From Xanthobacteraceae bacterium (lineage in GTDB: Bacteria > Pseudomonadota > Alphaproteobacteria > Rhizobiales > Xanthobacteraceae): DNA of 64,000 bases. Each line of letters opens with the position of its first letter. Position 1 is the first letter of the stretch. The position numbers and the translations under genes are program-made. Location of the stretch: assembly GCA_031291445.1 (NCBI GenBank), contig JARLJA010000188.1, positions 1 through 64,000 on the forward strand, given 5' to 3'. This document shows, piece by piece, positions 47,615-56,064 of this stretch. The notes below the pieces were generated by a model. It did not search any database, was not told where the DNA came from, and saw only the letters and a list, made by a program, of their open reading frames with translations.

Positions 47615-47722
47615 CCGCGAGCGGCTCCGACCTCGCCCCGAACGCGCCAAAACGCAGCTCCTTGTCACCGGCGTGGCCGGCCAGAGAAACGCCGCGCCAC
47701 GCGCCGCCCTGACCGTTCATGG

Positions 47723-47755
47723 TCGAGCCGCGAATGCGGCTGCGCAGCGGCTCGA
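47723..47755 (+). terminator. stem-loop downstream of the PAS-like gene
   Basis: Perfect 9-bp stem TCGAGCCGC / GCGGCTCGA with a 15-base loop that itself contains GCGGCTGCGCA. No T tail follows. Possible terminator separating the PAS-like gene from the XRE-hyf operon. Confidence 0.35.
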
Positions 47756-47809
47756 GGGCGCGCCCGGGGTGCTCCGGATTCCCAGTATAGATATATCAAA
47801 CATCACTAC

Positions 47810-47837
47810 TTGACATAAAACCATCAATAATTACCAT
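47810..47837 (+). promoter_or_regulatory. candidate sigma70-type promoter of the XRE-hyf operon
   Basis: TTGACA (47810-47815), 16-bp spacer, TACCAT (47832-47837), in the most AT-rich stretch of the window and 52 bases before the XRE start. The 8-bp palindrome GATATATC (47790-47797) immediately upstream could be an operator for the XRE protein itself. Confidence 0.5.
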
Positions 47838-47888
47838 GCACCGATAACGTTTAAGGCTGATTCGCGTCATCGGCGGGCGGGGCGATCC

Positions 47889-48182
47889 ATGATCACTGCG
47901 GCGCAGCTCCGGGCTGCCAGAACGCTGCTGGGCATCGACCAGAAGCAGCTCGCGGAATTGTCCGGGCTTTCGGCGCCGACCATCCAGCGCATGGAAGCCA
48001 GCGAGACCATGATTCGCGGCAACGTCGATTCCCTGATGAAGCTGATCGACGCACTCGACGCCGCCGGCATCGAGCTGATCGAGGAAGGCGCGGTGAGCAG
48101 CGCCGAGGGACGCGGGGTACGGCTGAAGGTGCGGTCGGGTCGGACGGCCGGCGCCGCCGCCGGGACGCGAGCGCGCTCATGA
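47889..48182 (+). CDS. small XRE-family helix-turn-helix regulator, first gene of the hyf operon
   Basis: 97 residues. HTH: ITAAQLRAARTLLGIDQKQL, AELSGLSAPTIQRMEASE, then MIRGNVDSLMKLIDALDAAGIEL, a compact XRE form common in Bradyrhizobium-type genomes. Its TGA overlaps the hyfB start (ATGATGA arrangement at 48179-48184), so it is co-translated with the membrane complex. A close paralogue lies at the other end of the locus (55634-55924, opposite strand). Likely an autoregulator of the hyf genes. Confidence 0.88.
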   Translation: MITAAQLRAARTLLGIDQKQLAELSGLSAPTIQRMEASETMIRGNVDSLMKLIDALDAAGIELIEEGAVSSAEGRGVRLKVRSGRTAGAAAGTRARS

Positions 48183-50197
48183 TGGCGACGGTGGTCCTGC
48201 AGCTGGGGTGCGTCGCCGGGTTGTTCGCGGCCGCGGTGCTCGCGATTGCCCTGAGCCGCTCGACCCGCGCGTCGCCTGTCGTCTATGGCCTGACGCTGGC
48301 AGTTTGCGCCTTCGCGCTCGCCGCCGACGTGACGCGGCTGATCGGCGCGCCGTTCGACGTCACCGCGACCGTTCTGCCGGTCGGGCTGCCGTGGCTGGGC
48401 GCTCACTTCCGTCTCGATGCGCTGGCCGCGTTCTTCCTGCTCGTGATCAATCTCGGCGGTGCCGCCGCCAGTCTCTACGCGCTCGGCTACGGCCGCCACG
48501 AGACCGCGCCGCACCGCGTGCTGCCGTTCTTTCCTGCCTTCCTGGCCGGGATGAATCTCGTCGTGCTGGCGGACGACGCCTTCAGCTACCTGCTGTGCTG
48601 GGAGTTCATGTCGCTGGCATCGTGGGCGCTGGTGATGGCCCATCACCGCGATGCCGACAACGCCAAGGCGGGCTACGTCTACCTGGTGATGGCGAGCTTC
48701 GGCACGCTGGCGCTGCTGCTGGCATTCGGCCTGCTGGCGGGCCCTGCCGGCGACTACGGCTTCGCCGCCATCCGCGCCGCTCCGCACACGCCGCTGGCCA
48801 CGGCGCTGGTCCTGATCCTGATGCTGCTCGGCGCGGGGTCGAAGGCCGGCCTGGTGCCGCTCCACGTCTGGCTGCCGCTCGCCCATCCGGCGGCGCCGAG
48901 CCATGTCTCGGCGCTGATGAGCGCCGTGATGACCAAGGTCGCGGTCTACGGCTTCATCCGCGTGGTGTTCGACCTGCTCGGTCCGCCGGCATGGTGGTCG
49001 AGCCTCGCCGTGCTGTTCCTCGGCGGCATCACCGCCGTGATGGGCATTCTCTATGCGCTGATGGAGAAGGACCTCAAGCGCCTGCTCGCCTACAGCACCA
49101 TCGAGAATGTCGGCGTCATCTTCGCGAGCCTCGGGCTCGCGCTGGCGTTCCGCGCCAACGGCATGGGGGTGGCGGCCGCACTGGCGTTCACCGCCGCGCT
49201 GTTTCACGTGCTCAATCATTCGCTGTTCAAGAGCCTGCTGTTCTTCGGCGCCGGCGCGGTGCTGAGCGCCACCGGCGAACGCGACATGGAGAAGCTCGGC
49301 GGCCTGATTCACGGCATGCCCGTCACCAGCTTCGTGTTCCTGATCGGCTGCGCCGCGATCTCGGCGCTGCCGCCGTTGAACGGCTTCGTCTCCGAGTGGC
49401 TGATGTTCCAGGCCATCCTGCAGAGCCCGACCCTGCCGCAATGGGCGCTCAAGATCATGTCGCCCGCGGTCGGCGCGCTGCTCGCGCTCGCCGCGGCGCT
49501 GGCCGCCGCCTGCTTCGTCAAGGCGTTCGGCGTGACGTTCCTCGGGCGCCCGCGCAGCCCGGCCGCCGCCGCGGCCCATGACGTCGACTACGTCTCGCTC
49601 TCCGCGATGGTGATGCTCGCGGCGCTGTGCCTGCTTGCCGGAATCCTGCCCGGCGTCGTGATCGACGCGCTCTCGCCGGTGACGCTCGACCTGGTCGGCG
49701 CCCGCATGCCGGTCCAGCTCCAGGTCGAGGGGCTCTCGATCGTCCCCATCGCCGAGGGCCGCAGCTCCTACAACGGGCTCCTGGTCTTCCTGTTCATCGC
49801 GTCGTCGGCCTCGCTCGCCGTCTCCTTCATCCACCGCTTCGCCTCGCGCGCGCTGCGGCGCGGCCCGGCCTGGGGCTGCGGCTTCGACGATCCGACCCCG
49901 GCGGCCCAGTATTCGGGGGTCAGCTTCGCCCAGCCGATCCGCCGCGTGTTCGGCACCATGCTGTTCGACGCCAGCGAGCAGGTCGACATGCCGGCGCCCG
50001 GCGAAACCCGTCCGGCCCGGCTCAAGGTCGAGATCCACGACCTGGTGTGGGAGCGTCTCTACCTGACGCTCGCGGACGCGGTCTGGTTCGTCGCCGACCG
50101 GCTCAACCGCCTCCAGTTCCTGACCATCCGCCGCTATCTCAGCCTGGTGTTCGCGACCCTCGTCTTCCTGCTGCTGGTGCTCGCCATATGGTCGTGA
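48179..50197 (+). CDS. hyfB: Hyf-like membrane complex, antiporter-type subunit HyfB
   Basis: 672-residue polytopic inner-membrane protein (about 16 helices) of the NuoL/MrpA-like antiporter family. Conserved LLCWEFMSLASWALVM, AGSKAGLVPLHVWLPLAHPAAPSHVSALMSAVMTK (cut here as one helix pair), MEKDLKRLLAYSTIENVGVI and FKSLLFFGAGAVL carry the Glu/Lys/His residues of the proton channel. Hydrogenase-4/HycC-type length and the cytoplasmic end RGPAWGCGFDDPTPAAQYSG separate it from NuoL. First structural gene of hyfBCEFGI, overlapping the XRE gene. Either ATG 48179 or 48182 can serve. Confidence 0.92.
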   Translation: MMATVVLQLGCVAGLFAAAVLAIALSRSTRASPVVYGLTLAVCAFALAADVTRLIGAPFDVTATVLPVGLPWLGAHFRLDALAAFFLLVINLGGAAASLYALGYGRHETAPHRVLPFFPAFLAGMNLVVLADDAFSYLLCWEFMSLASWALVMAHHRDADNAKAGYVYLVMASFGTLALLLAFGLLAGPAGDYGFAAIRAAPHTPLATALVLILMLLGAGSKAGLVPLHVWLPLAHPAAPSHVSALMSAVMTKVAVYGFIRVVFDLLGPPAWWSSLAVLFLGGITAVMGILYALMEKDLKRLLAYSTIENVGVIFASLGLALAFRANGMGVAAALAFTAALFHVLNHSLFKSLLFFGAGAVLSATGERDMEKLGGLIHGMPVTSFVFLIGCAAISALPPLNGFVSEWLMFQAILQSPTLPQWALKIMSPAVGALLALAAALAAACFVKAFGVTFLGRPRSPAAAAAHDVDYVSLSAMVMLAALCLLAGILPGVVIDALSPVTLDLVGARMPVQLQVEGLSIVPIAEGRSSYNGLLVFLFIASSASLAVSFIHRFASRALRRGPAWGCGFDDPTPAAQYSGVSFAQPIRRVFGTMLFDASEQVDMPAPGETRPARLKVEIHDLVWERLYLTLADAVWFVADRLNRLQFLTIRRYLSLVFATLVFLLLVLAIWS

Positions 50198-51144
50198 TCT
50201 CCGACATCATGGTCCAGGGCGCCCAGATGATCCTGGTGCTGCTGCTGTCGCCGCTGCTGACCGGCTTCGTGCGCAAGGTCAAGGCGCGGCTGCTGCGCCG
50301 CCGCGGGCCCTCGGTCGTCCAGCCCTACCGCGACCTGCTCCGGCTGTTGCGCAAGGAAGTCGTTCTCGCCGACAACGCCTCCTGGCTGTTCCGGATCACG
50401 CCTTACATGACGTTCGCCGCCATCTGGGTCGGCGCCGCGCTGGTGCCGACCTTCGCCACCGGCCTGCTGTTCAACTGGACCGCCGACCTGATCGCCATCG
50501 TGGCCCTGTTGGGCACGGCGCGCTTCTTCCTGGCGCTCGCCGGCATGGACGTCGGCACCAGCTTCGGCGGCATCGGCGCGAGCCGCGAGGTCATGATCGC
50601 CGCCTTTGCCGAGCCGGCCATGCTGCTGATGGTGTTCTGCGTCGCCCTGATCGCGGGCTCGACCCAGCTCACCACGGTGGCGACCTTCATGGCCTCGTCC
50701 GAAGTCGGCTTGCGGGTCTCGCTCGGCATGGCGCTGATCGCCCTGATCATGGTGGCGCTGGCGGAAAACGCCCGCATTCCGGTCGACAATCCGGCCACCC
50801 ATCTCGAGCTCACCATGGTGCACGAGGCCATGGTGCTCGAATATTCCGGCCGCCACCTCGCCATGATCGAGTTCGGCGCCTTCCTCAAGCTGCTGCTCTA
50901 CATGTCGCTGATCGTCTGCGTGTTCTTTCCGTGGCAGATGACCATCTTCGGCGCCGGGCCGCTGCACTACATCGTCAGCGCCGCGATCTATCTGCTCAAG
51001 CTCGCGGTTGCCGCGATCCTGCTCGCGCTGTTCGAGACCGCGACGGCGAAGATGAGGGTGTTCCGCGTTCCCCAGTTTCTCGGCGCCGCGCTGATGCTGG
51101 GTCTGCTCGGCACCCTCCTGCTGTTCGTGTCACGGAGCCTGTGA
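50188..51144 (+). CDS. hyfC: Hyf-like membrane complex, NuoH-like subunit HyfC
   Basis: 318 residues, eight hydrophobic helices, related to NuoH/HycD, the subunit joining the peripheral arm to the membrane arm. Motifs: VRKVKARLLRRRGPSVVQPYRDLLRLLRKE, the loop ALAGMDVGTSFGGIGASREV and ENARIPVDNPATHLELTMVHEAMVLEYSG, which match the quinone/proton entry loops of the family. The ATG at 50188 lies within the end of hyfB (10-base overlap). Its stop overlaps hyfE. Confidence 0.93.
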   Translation: MVVISDIMVQGAQMILVLLLSPLLTGFVRKVKARLLRRRGPSVVQPYRDLLRLLRKEVVLADNASWLFRITPYMTFAAIWVGAALVPTFATGLLFNWTADLIAIVALLGTARFFLALAGMDVGTSFGGIGASREVMIAAFAEPAMLLMVFCVALIAGSTQLTTVATFMASSEVGLRVSLGMALIALIMVALAENARIPVDNPATHLELTMVHEAMVLEYSGRHLAMIEFGAFLKLLLYMSLIVCVFFPWQMTIFGAGPLHYIVSAAIYLLKLAVAAILLALFETATAKMRVFRVPQFLGAALMLGLLGTLLLFVSRSL

Positions 51145-51806
51145 TGCACAATATCTCCTTCGATATCGCGCACCTGCTCGCCGGCGGCCTCGTTCTCGTC
51201 AGCTTCATGATGCTGTACCAGGATCGCCTCTATGCCCTGCTCAACATCTTCACCCTCCATGCCCTGGTGCTGGCGCTGTCGGTGACCTGGCAGGCCTGGG
51301 TCCAGCACGCGCCCCACCTCTACGTCACGGCGGTGATCGCGCTGGTGTTCAAGGCCATCGTCATTCCCGTGGCGCTGCATCGCATGATCCGGCAGCTCGG
51401 CATCCACCGCGACATCGAGACCGTGGTCGGCATCGGACCGACCATGCTCGCCGGCATGGGACTGGTGGCGCTGTCGCTGGTGCTGATGCTGCGGGTCACC
51501 AGCAGCGCCGACCCGCTGGCCCGCGAGGATCTCGCCTTCGCGCTGTCGGTGGTGCTGCTCGGGCTCCTGGTGATGGTCACCCGCCGCAACGCGGTCAGCC
51601 AGGTGGTCGGGTTCATGTCGCTGGAGAACGGCCTGGTGCTGGCGGCCACGGGGGCCAAGGGCATGCCGCTGGTGGTCGAGATCAGCGTGGCGTTCTCGAT
51701 CCTGATCGCCTTCATCGTCATCGGCGTGTTCCTGTTCCGGATCCGGGAGCGGTTCGACACCGTCGACGTCGGCGCGCTGGACGATTTCCGGGGAGAGCGG
51801 GGATGA
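51144..51806 (+). CDS. hyfE: Hyf-like membrane complex, HyfE subunit
   Basis: 220-residue membrane protein with about seven helices and a NuoK-like C-terminal half (LVMVTRRNAVSQVVGFMSLENGLVL containing the conserved membrane Glu). The N-terminal SFMMLYQDRLYALLNIFTLHALVL is typical of HyfE. TGATG overlap with hyfC and ATGA overlap with hyfF. Part of the ion-translocating membrane arm. Confidence 0.9.
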   Translation: MHNISFDIAHLLAGGLVLVSFMMLYQDRLYALLNIFTLHALVLALSVTWQAWVQHAPHLYVTAVIALVFKAIVIPVALHRMIRQLGIHRDIETVVGIGPTMLAGMGLVALSLVLMLRVTSSADPLAREDLAFALSVVLLGLLVMVTRRNAVSQVVGFMSLENGLVLAATGAKGMPLVVEISVAFSILIAFIVIGVFLFRIRERFDTVDVGALDDFRGERG

Positions 51807-53254
51807 CCGTGGACTGGTTCAATCCCGTCGCCGCCGTCCTGCTGATCCCGATCGCCGCGGCGGCGCTCCTGGCGGCGCTGCCGGGCTACCGGCTGACGGC
51901 CCGGCTCAATGTGGTCGCGAGTCTTTTCACCTTCCTGGCGGCGCTGTCGCTGTTGTTCATCGCACGTCCGGCGCCGGGGCAGTATCTCCTGGTCGACGAC
52001 CTCAACATCGTCTTCATCCTGCTCAACACCTTCGTCGGTTTCACCACCAGCATCTTCAGCGCCAGCTACATCGCCCACGAACTCGACACCGGCCGGCTGA
52101 CGCCGACCTATCTGCGCTTCTATCACGCCATGTACCAGACCATGATGTTCGGCATGAACCTCGCATTCGTGTCCAACAACATCGGCCTGATGTGGGTCGC
52201 CATCGAGGTCGCCACGCTCACCACCGTGCTGATGGTCGGCATCTACCGCACCCACGCGGCGCTGGAGGCGGCCTGGAAATACTTCATCCTCGGCAGCGTC
52301 GGCATCGCGCTGGCGCTGTTCGGCACCATCCTGGTCTACATGGCGGCGCGGCCGGTGGTCGGCGAGGGCCAGGACGCCATGGTCTGGACGCTGCTGGTGA
52401 CGCGCGCGGCGCAGTTCGACCCGGCGCTGCTCAACGTCGCGTTCATCTTCCTGCTCCTGGGCTATGGCACCAAGGTCGGGCTGGCGCCGCTGCATGCATG
52501 GCTGCCCGACGCCCACGCCGAGGGTCCGACCCCGATCTCCGCGGTGCTGTCGGGCCTTTTGCTGAACGTCGCGCTCTACGCCGTGCTGCGCTTCAAGATC
52601 CTGCTCGCCGCCAGCCCCGAGGCCATCGCGCCCGGGCCGCTGATGGTGACCATGGGCCTGGTGTCGCTGGTGTTCGCCGCGTTCATGCTGTACCGCCGGA
52701 ACGACATCAAGCGGCTGTTCGCCTACTCGTCGATCGAGCACATGGGCATCATCGTGTTCGCCTTCGGCATGGGCGGCGCGCTCGCCAATTTCGGCGGGCT
52801 GCTGCACATGGTGATGCACAGCCTGACCAAGTCGGCGATCTTCTTCGCCGTCGGCCACGTCGCGCAGATCAAGGGCACCCAGAACATCGCCAATATCCGC
52901 GGGCTGACCGAATCCCATCCCGCGCTGGGCTGGAGCCTGGTGCTCGGCGTGGTGGCGATCGCGGGCCTGCCGCCGCTCGGCATCTTCATGAGCGAATTCC
53001 TGGTGGTGAGCTCGACCTTCGCGCGCCAGCCCCTGCTGGCGATCCCGCTGGTGTTCGGCCTGCTGATCGCGTTCGGTGCCCTGGTGCTGCGTCTCACCGG
53101 CGTGGCGTTCGGAGAGCCGAGCGGCAGCACCGCGCCCGCGGAAGCGTCCTACGTGCCGATGCTGGCGCATCTGTCGCTGGTCCTGATGGCGGGGATCTAC
53201 CTGCCGGCGCCGCTGGTGGCCTGGTTCCAGCATGTCGCGAGCCTGCTCGGATGA
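51803..53254 (+). CDS. hyfF: Hyf-like membrane complex, antiporter-type subunit HyfF
   Basis: 483-residue antiporter-like subunit (NuoN/M family, about 14 helices). Conserved segments include NNIGLMWVAIEVATLTTVLM, LGYGTKVGLAPLHAWLPDAHAEGPTPISAVLSG (read as two adjacent motifs), NDIKRLFAYSSIEHMGIIVF and HSLTKSAIFFAVGHVAQIKG. The trans-membrane Glu and Lys residues of proton pumping are present. No separate hyfD gene is found, so the complex has two antiporter-type subunits, HyfB and HyfF. Coupled at both ends by four-base overlaps. Confidence 0.93.
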   Translation: MTVDWFNPVAAVLLIPIAAAALLAALPGYRLTARLNVVASLFTFLAALSLLFIARPAPGQYLLVDDLNIVFILLNTFVGFTTSIFSASYIAHELDTGRLTPTYLRFYHAMYQTMMFGMNLAFVSNNIGLMWVAIEVATLTTVLMVGIYRTHAALEAAWKYFILGSVGIALALFGTILVYMAARPVVGEGQDAMVWTLLVTRAAQFDPALLNVAFIFLLLGYGTKVGLAPLHAWLPDAHAEGPTPISAVLSGLLLNVALYAVLRFKILLAASPEAIAPGPLMVTMGLVSLVFAAFMLYRRNDIKRLFAYSSIEHMGIIVFAFGMGGALANFGGLLHMVMHSLTKSAIFFAVGHVAQIKGTQNIANIRGLTESHPALGWSLVLGVVAIAGLPPLGIFMSEFLVVSSTFARQPLLAIPLVFGLLIAFGALVLRLTGVAFGEPSGSTAPAEASYVPMLAHLSLVLMAGIYLPAPLVAWFQHVASLLG

Positions 53255-54777
53255 CCCGGAGACCGCGCATGCCGTCGCTGATCGATCTCGCGCTGGAAGG
53301 CCGGCAGGTCGCGGAGCAGCGGCCGTGGCCGCGAACCATCGTCGAATTTCCGGTGTGGAATTTTGCCGCCGATCAGCTCGCCGAAGGGGCCTGGAGCCTG
53401 TCCGGCCTGTGGGGCGAACCGTCCGCGGTGCACATGGCGCTGGTGGACGAGGAGACCGCCCAGGCGGCGGTGATCAGCCTCGCGTGCCCCAACCGCAGTT
53501 TTCCGTCGGTCGGCCGGCGGCATCCGCCGGCGCTGCGGCTGGAGCGCACCATCCGCGACCTGTTCGGCGTCGAGGCCATGGGGCCGCCCGACGCGCGGCC
53601 GTGGCTCGACCACCAGCGCTGGGGCACGCGGTTTCCGCTCGGCGCTCCCGCGGTGCCGGGCGACCCTTCGCCCTATCCATTCCTGCCGGTCGAGGGCGAC
53701 AGCCTGCACCAGATCGCGGTCGGTCCGGTCCACGCCGGCATCATCGAGCCCGGCCATTTCCGCTTCACCGCCGGCGGCGAAACCGTGGTGCGCCTCGAAC
53801 AGCGGCTCGGCTACACCCACAAGGGCGTCGAGGGCCTGATGGCCGGCGCCGACCTGACGCGCGCCGCGCAGCTCGCGGGCCGGGTCTCGGGCGACAGCAC
53901 GGTGGCCTACGCGCTCGCCTTCGCGCGCGCCGCCGAGGCCGCCCTCGGCATCGATGCGCCGGCGCGGGCGATCTGGCTCGGCGCGCTGATGGCCGAGCTC
54001 GAGCGGCTCGCCAACCATCTCGGCGACATCGGCGCGATCTGCAACGACGCCTCCTTCGCGCTGATGCTGGCCCATTGCTCGGTGCTGCGCGAGGACGTGC
54101 TGCGCGCCGCCGACACAGCCTTCGGCCATCGCCTGATGCGGGACGTGATCGTGCCCGGCGGGGTGGCGCGCGATCTCGCCGCCGACGGCGCGGCGGCGAT
54201 CCGCGCCGTCGTCGCCACCATTCGCCGGCGCTTTCCCGCACTGGTCGAACTCTACGACAACACCGCCTCGCTGCAGGACCGCACCGTCGGCACCGGCGTG
54301 CTGACGCCGGCGCTGGCGCGGCACTACGCCGCCGGCGGCTATATCGGCCGCGCGTCGGGCCGCGCCTTCGACGCCCGCCGGTCCCTGGCCTACGCGCCGT
54401 ATGACGACTTGCAGTTCGATGTTCCGGTTCTCACCGAGGGCGACGTCAATGCGCGGGTGTGGGTCCGGATCCGCGAGGTCGAGCAGAGCCTGTCGCTGGT
54501 CGAGCAGATCCTCGACCGCCTGCCCGGGGGCGCGTTGCTCGCGCCGCTCGAAGCCTCGGCGAATGCCGGCGAGGGCATGGCGATCGTCGAAGGATTCCGC
54601 GGCGACGTGCTGGCCTGGTTGCGCGTGGCCGGCGGCCGGATCGAGCGCTGCCATCTGCGCGATCCGTCGTGGTTCCAGTGGCCGCTGCTGGAAGCCGCCA
54701 TCGAGGGCAACATCGTCGCCGACTTCCCGCTCTGCAACAAGTCGTTCAACTGCTCCTATTCCGGTCACGACCTTTGA
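53251..54777 (+). CDS. hyfG: Hyf-like large subunit HyfG (30K/49K fusion) lacking Ni-ligand cysteines
   Basis: 508 residues. An N-terminal NuoC-like part (about 30-150: FGVEAMGPPDARPWLDHQRW) is followed by a NuoD/hydrogenase large-subunit domain: GPVHAGIIEPGHFRFTAGGE, RLGYTHKGVEGLM, MAELERLANHLGDIG and ASLQDRTVGTGVL. In real [NiFe] enzymes such as HycE the next motif is RVCGIC; here it reads RVSGDS (211-216), both cysteines replaced by serine. The C-terminal CxxC is CSYS (501-504), one Cys left. The subunit therefore cannot hold a normal Ni-Fe site and resembles energy-converting-hydrogenase-related (Ehr) complexes. Substrate redox reaction unknown. Confidence 0.9.
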   Translation: MTRRPRMPSLIDLALEGRQVAEQRPWPRTIVEFPVWNFAADQLAEGAWSLSGLWGEPSAVHMALVDEETAQAAVISLACPNRSFPSVGRRHPPALRLERTIRDLFGVEAMGPPDARPWLDHQRWGTRFPLGAPAVPGDPSPYPFLPVEGDSLHQIAVGPVHAGIIEPGHFRFTAGGETVVRLEQRLGYTHKGVEGLMAGADLTRAAQLAGRVSGDSTVAYALAFARAAEAALGIDAPARAIWLGALMAELERLANHLGDIGAICNDASFALMLAHCSVLREDVLRAADTAFGHRLMRDVIVPGGVARDLAADGAAAIRAVVATIRRRFPALVELYDNTASLQDRTVGTGVLTPALARHYAAGGYIGRASGRAFDARRSLAYAPYDDLQFDVPVLTEGDVNARVWVRIREVEQSLSLVEQILDRLPGGALLAPLEASANAGEGMAIVEGFRGDVLAWLRVAGGRIERCHLRDPSWFQWPLLEAAIEGNIVADFPLCNKSFNCSYSGHDL

Positions 54778-54789
54778 GGATCAGCCGGC

Positions 54790-55323
54790 ATGCGTAGACT
54801 TCTCCTGCCCAGCCTGTTGCGGCGGCCGCTCACCGAAGCAGCCCCGGCGCCCGACGATGCGGCGCTCCGCGAGATCGCGGCGGCGGTCGACGCTGCGGCG
54901 CGCCGCCGCCTCGGCCGCAGCCTCTCGATCCGCGAGGTCGACGCCGGCTCCTGCAATGGCTGCGAGCTCGAAATCCACGCCCTCAACAACCCCTATTACG
55001 ACGTCGAGCGCTTCGGCATCCGCTTCGTCGCCTCGCCGCGCCATGCCGACGTCCTGCTGGTCACGGGCCCTGTCACCAAGAACATGCGCGAGGCCCTGCA
55101 GCGCACCTACGACGCCACGCCCGGTCCGAAATGGGTGGTCGCGCTCGGCGACTGCGCCCGCGACGGCGGCTGCTTCGCCGGCAGCTACGCGGTGGCGGGC
55201 GGAGCGTCCGAGGTGGTGCCGGTCGACCTTCACATTCCCGGCTGTCCGCCGCCGCCGCTTCAGATTCTGCGGGGCCTGCTCGCCTTGCTGGAGCAGGTCG
55301 ATCGCGGCGCCAAGGCTGGGTGA
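54790..55323 (+). CDS. hyfI: Hyf-like small subunit HyfI (NuoB-like, [4Fe-4S])
   Basis: 177 residues. The four cluster ligands of the NuoB/HycG family are intact: Cys55 and Cys58 (GSCNGCELE), Cys122 (LGDCARDGGC) and Cys152 (IPGCPPPPLQIL). GAGGA lies nine bases before the ATG. It is the last gene of the operon. The ferredoxin-like subunit HyfH and a hyfA gene are not found in the window, so how electrons enter is unclear. With HyfG lacking the Ni site, this cluster probably passes electrons between a soluble partner and quinone. Confidence 0.92.
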   Translation: MRRLLLPSLLRRPLTEAAPAPDDAALREIAAAVDAAARRRLGRSLSIREVDAGSCNGCELEIHALNNPYYDVERFGIRFVASPRHADVLLVTGPVTKNMREALQRTYDATPGPKWVVALGDCARDGGCFAGSYAVAGGASEVVPVDLHIPGCPPPPLQILRGLLALLEQVDRGAKAG

Positions 55324-55407
55324 TTTCCGTCATTCTGAGCTGCTATGCCGTTCAGAGTCTGACTCAAAATTGCAAGCCCACAAAATCAGGCCGCTATTGA
55401 AAAACTC

Positions 55408-55532
55408 GTCATGCCCGGCCAGCGCGATCCGTCTTCGACGGATCGCTAGGACTAAGGTCTGCCGGGCATCCACGACTTAACGGCATTGCCGCCAGAAAGA
55501 CGTGGATGGCCGGGACAAGCCCGGCCATGACG
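55408..55532. repeat. palindromic intergenic repeat, copy 2, with internal insertion
   Basis: Begins CGTCATGCCCGGCC and ends AAGACGTGGATGGCCGGGACAAGCCCGGCCATGACG-like (arms kept short here). It contains an inner hairpin GATCCGTC-TTC-GACGGATC near 55426-55444. Same family as the element at 27835-27924. It fills much of the 310-bp gap between hyfI and the convergent XRE gene and probably ends transcription from both sides. Confidence 0.75.
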
Positions 55533-55633
55533 GCAAAAAGCAGCAATTGCGCGAGGTTAGAACATCTTGAAAATGCTGGCTGTATTTTCGGCCGCACACT
55601 CGGGACGACGGGCCAAGGTCAGTGAAGCAAATA

Positions 55634-55924
55634 TCACCCTGCTCGGGTCGTCTCGGTGCGCGCTTTGGGCGTGCCGACGTGCTCCTTGAGCCGCACCCCG
55701 CGTCCCCCGCCTGGGCTGATCGCGCCCGGACTGATCAGCTCGATCCCGGCCTGCTCGAGCGCCGCCACCAGCTTCATGAGCGAATCGACGTTGCCGCGGA
55801 TCACACCTTCGCTGGCTTCCATGCGCTGGATGGTCGGAACGGACAGATCGGCCAGCCTGGCGGTCTCGCGCTGATCGATGTTCAGCAGCGCGCGGGCGGC
55901 CTTGAGCTGGTTCGCGGTGATCAT
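55634..55924 (-). CDS. small XRE-family regulator, paralogue of the hyf-operon XRE
   Basis: 96 residues: ITANQLKAARALLNIDQRET, ARLADLSVPTIQRMEASEG, VIRGNVDSLMKLVAALEQAGIEL and GRGVRLK align almost residue for residue with the 47889 protein. It is convergent to the hyf operon. Two copies bracketing one operon suggest duplication or a mutual regulatory arrangement. The ATG at 55924 lies next to a second in-phase ATG-like context but has no strong ribosome site. Confidence 0.85.
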   Translation of the reverse strand: MITANQLKAARALLNIDQRETARLADLSVPTIQRMEASEGVIRGNVDSLMKLVAALEQAGIELISPGAISPGGGRGVRLKEHVGTPKARTETTRAG

Positions 55925-56064
55925 GGACTCGCAGGCGGTGCGCGGGACGGGAACAGGGGCCGCACCGTACAAAAGTCCACCTGAGACATCAAACGGGATG
56001 CGCGCTCTATCAACGGCCGACAACCGGCAGCACGGCGGTGCCAGCTCGTTCGTCGAGCACCGGT

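Noticed and set aside
47810-47826. TTGAC...ATCAA as an FNR box upstream of the XRE-hyf operon
   Set aside because: The spacing between half-sites is eight bases rather than four, so it does not match the FNR/FixK consensus.
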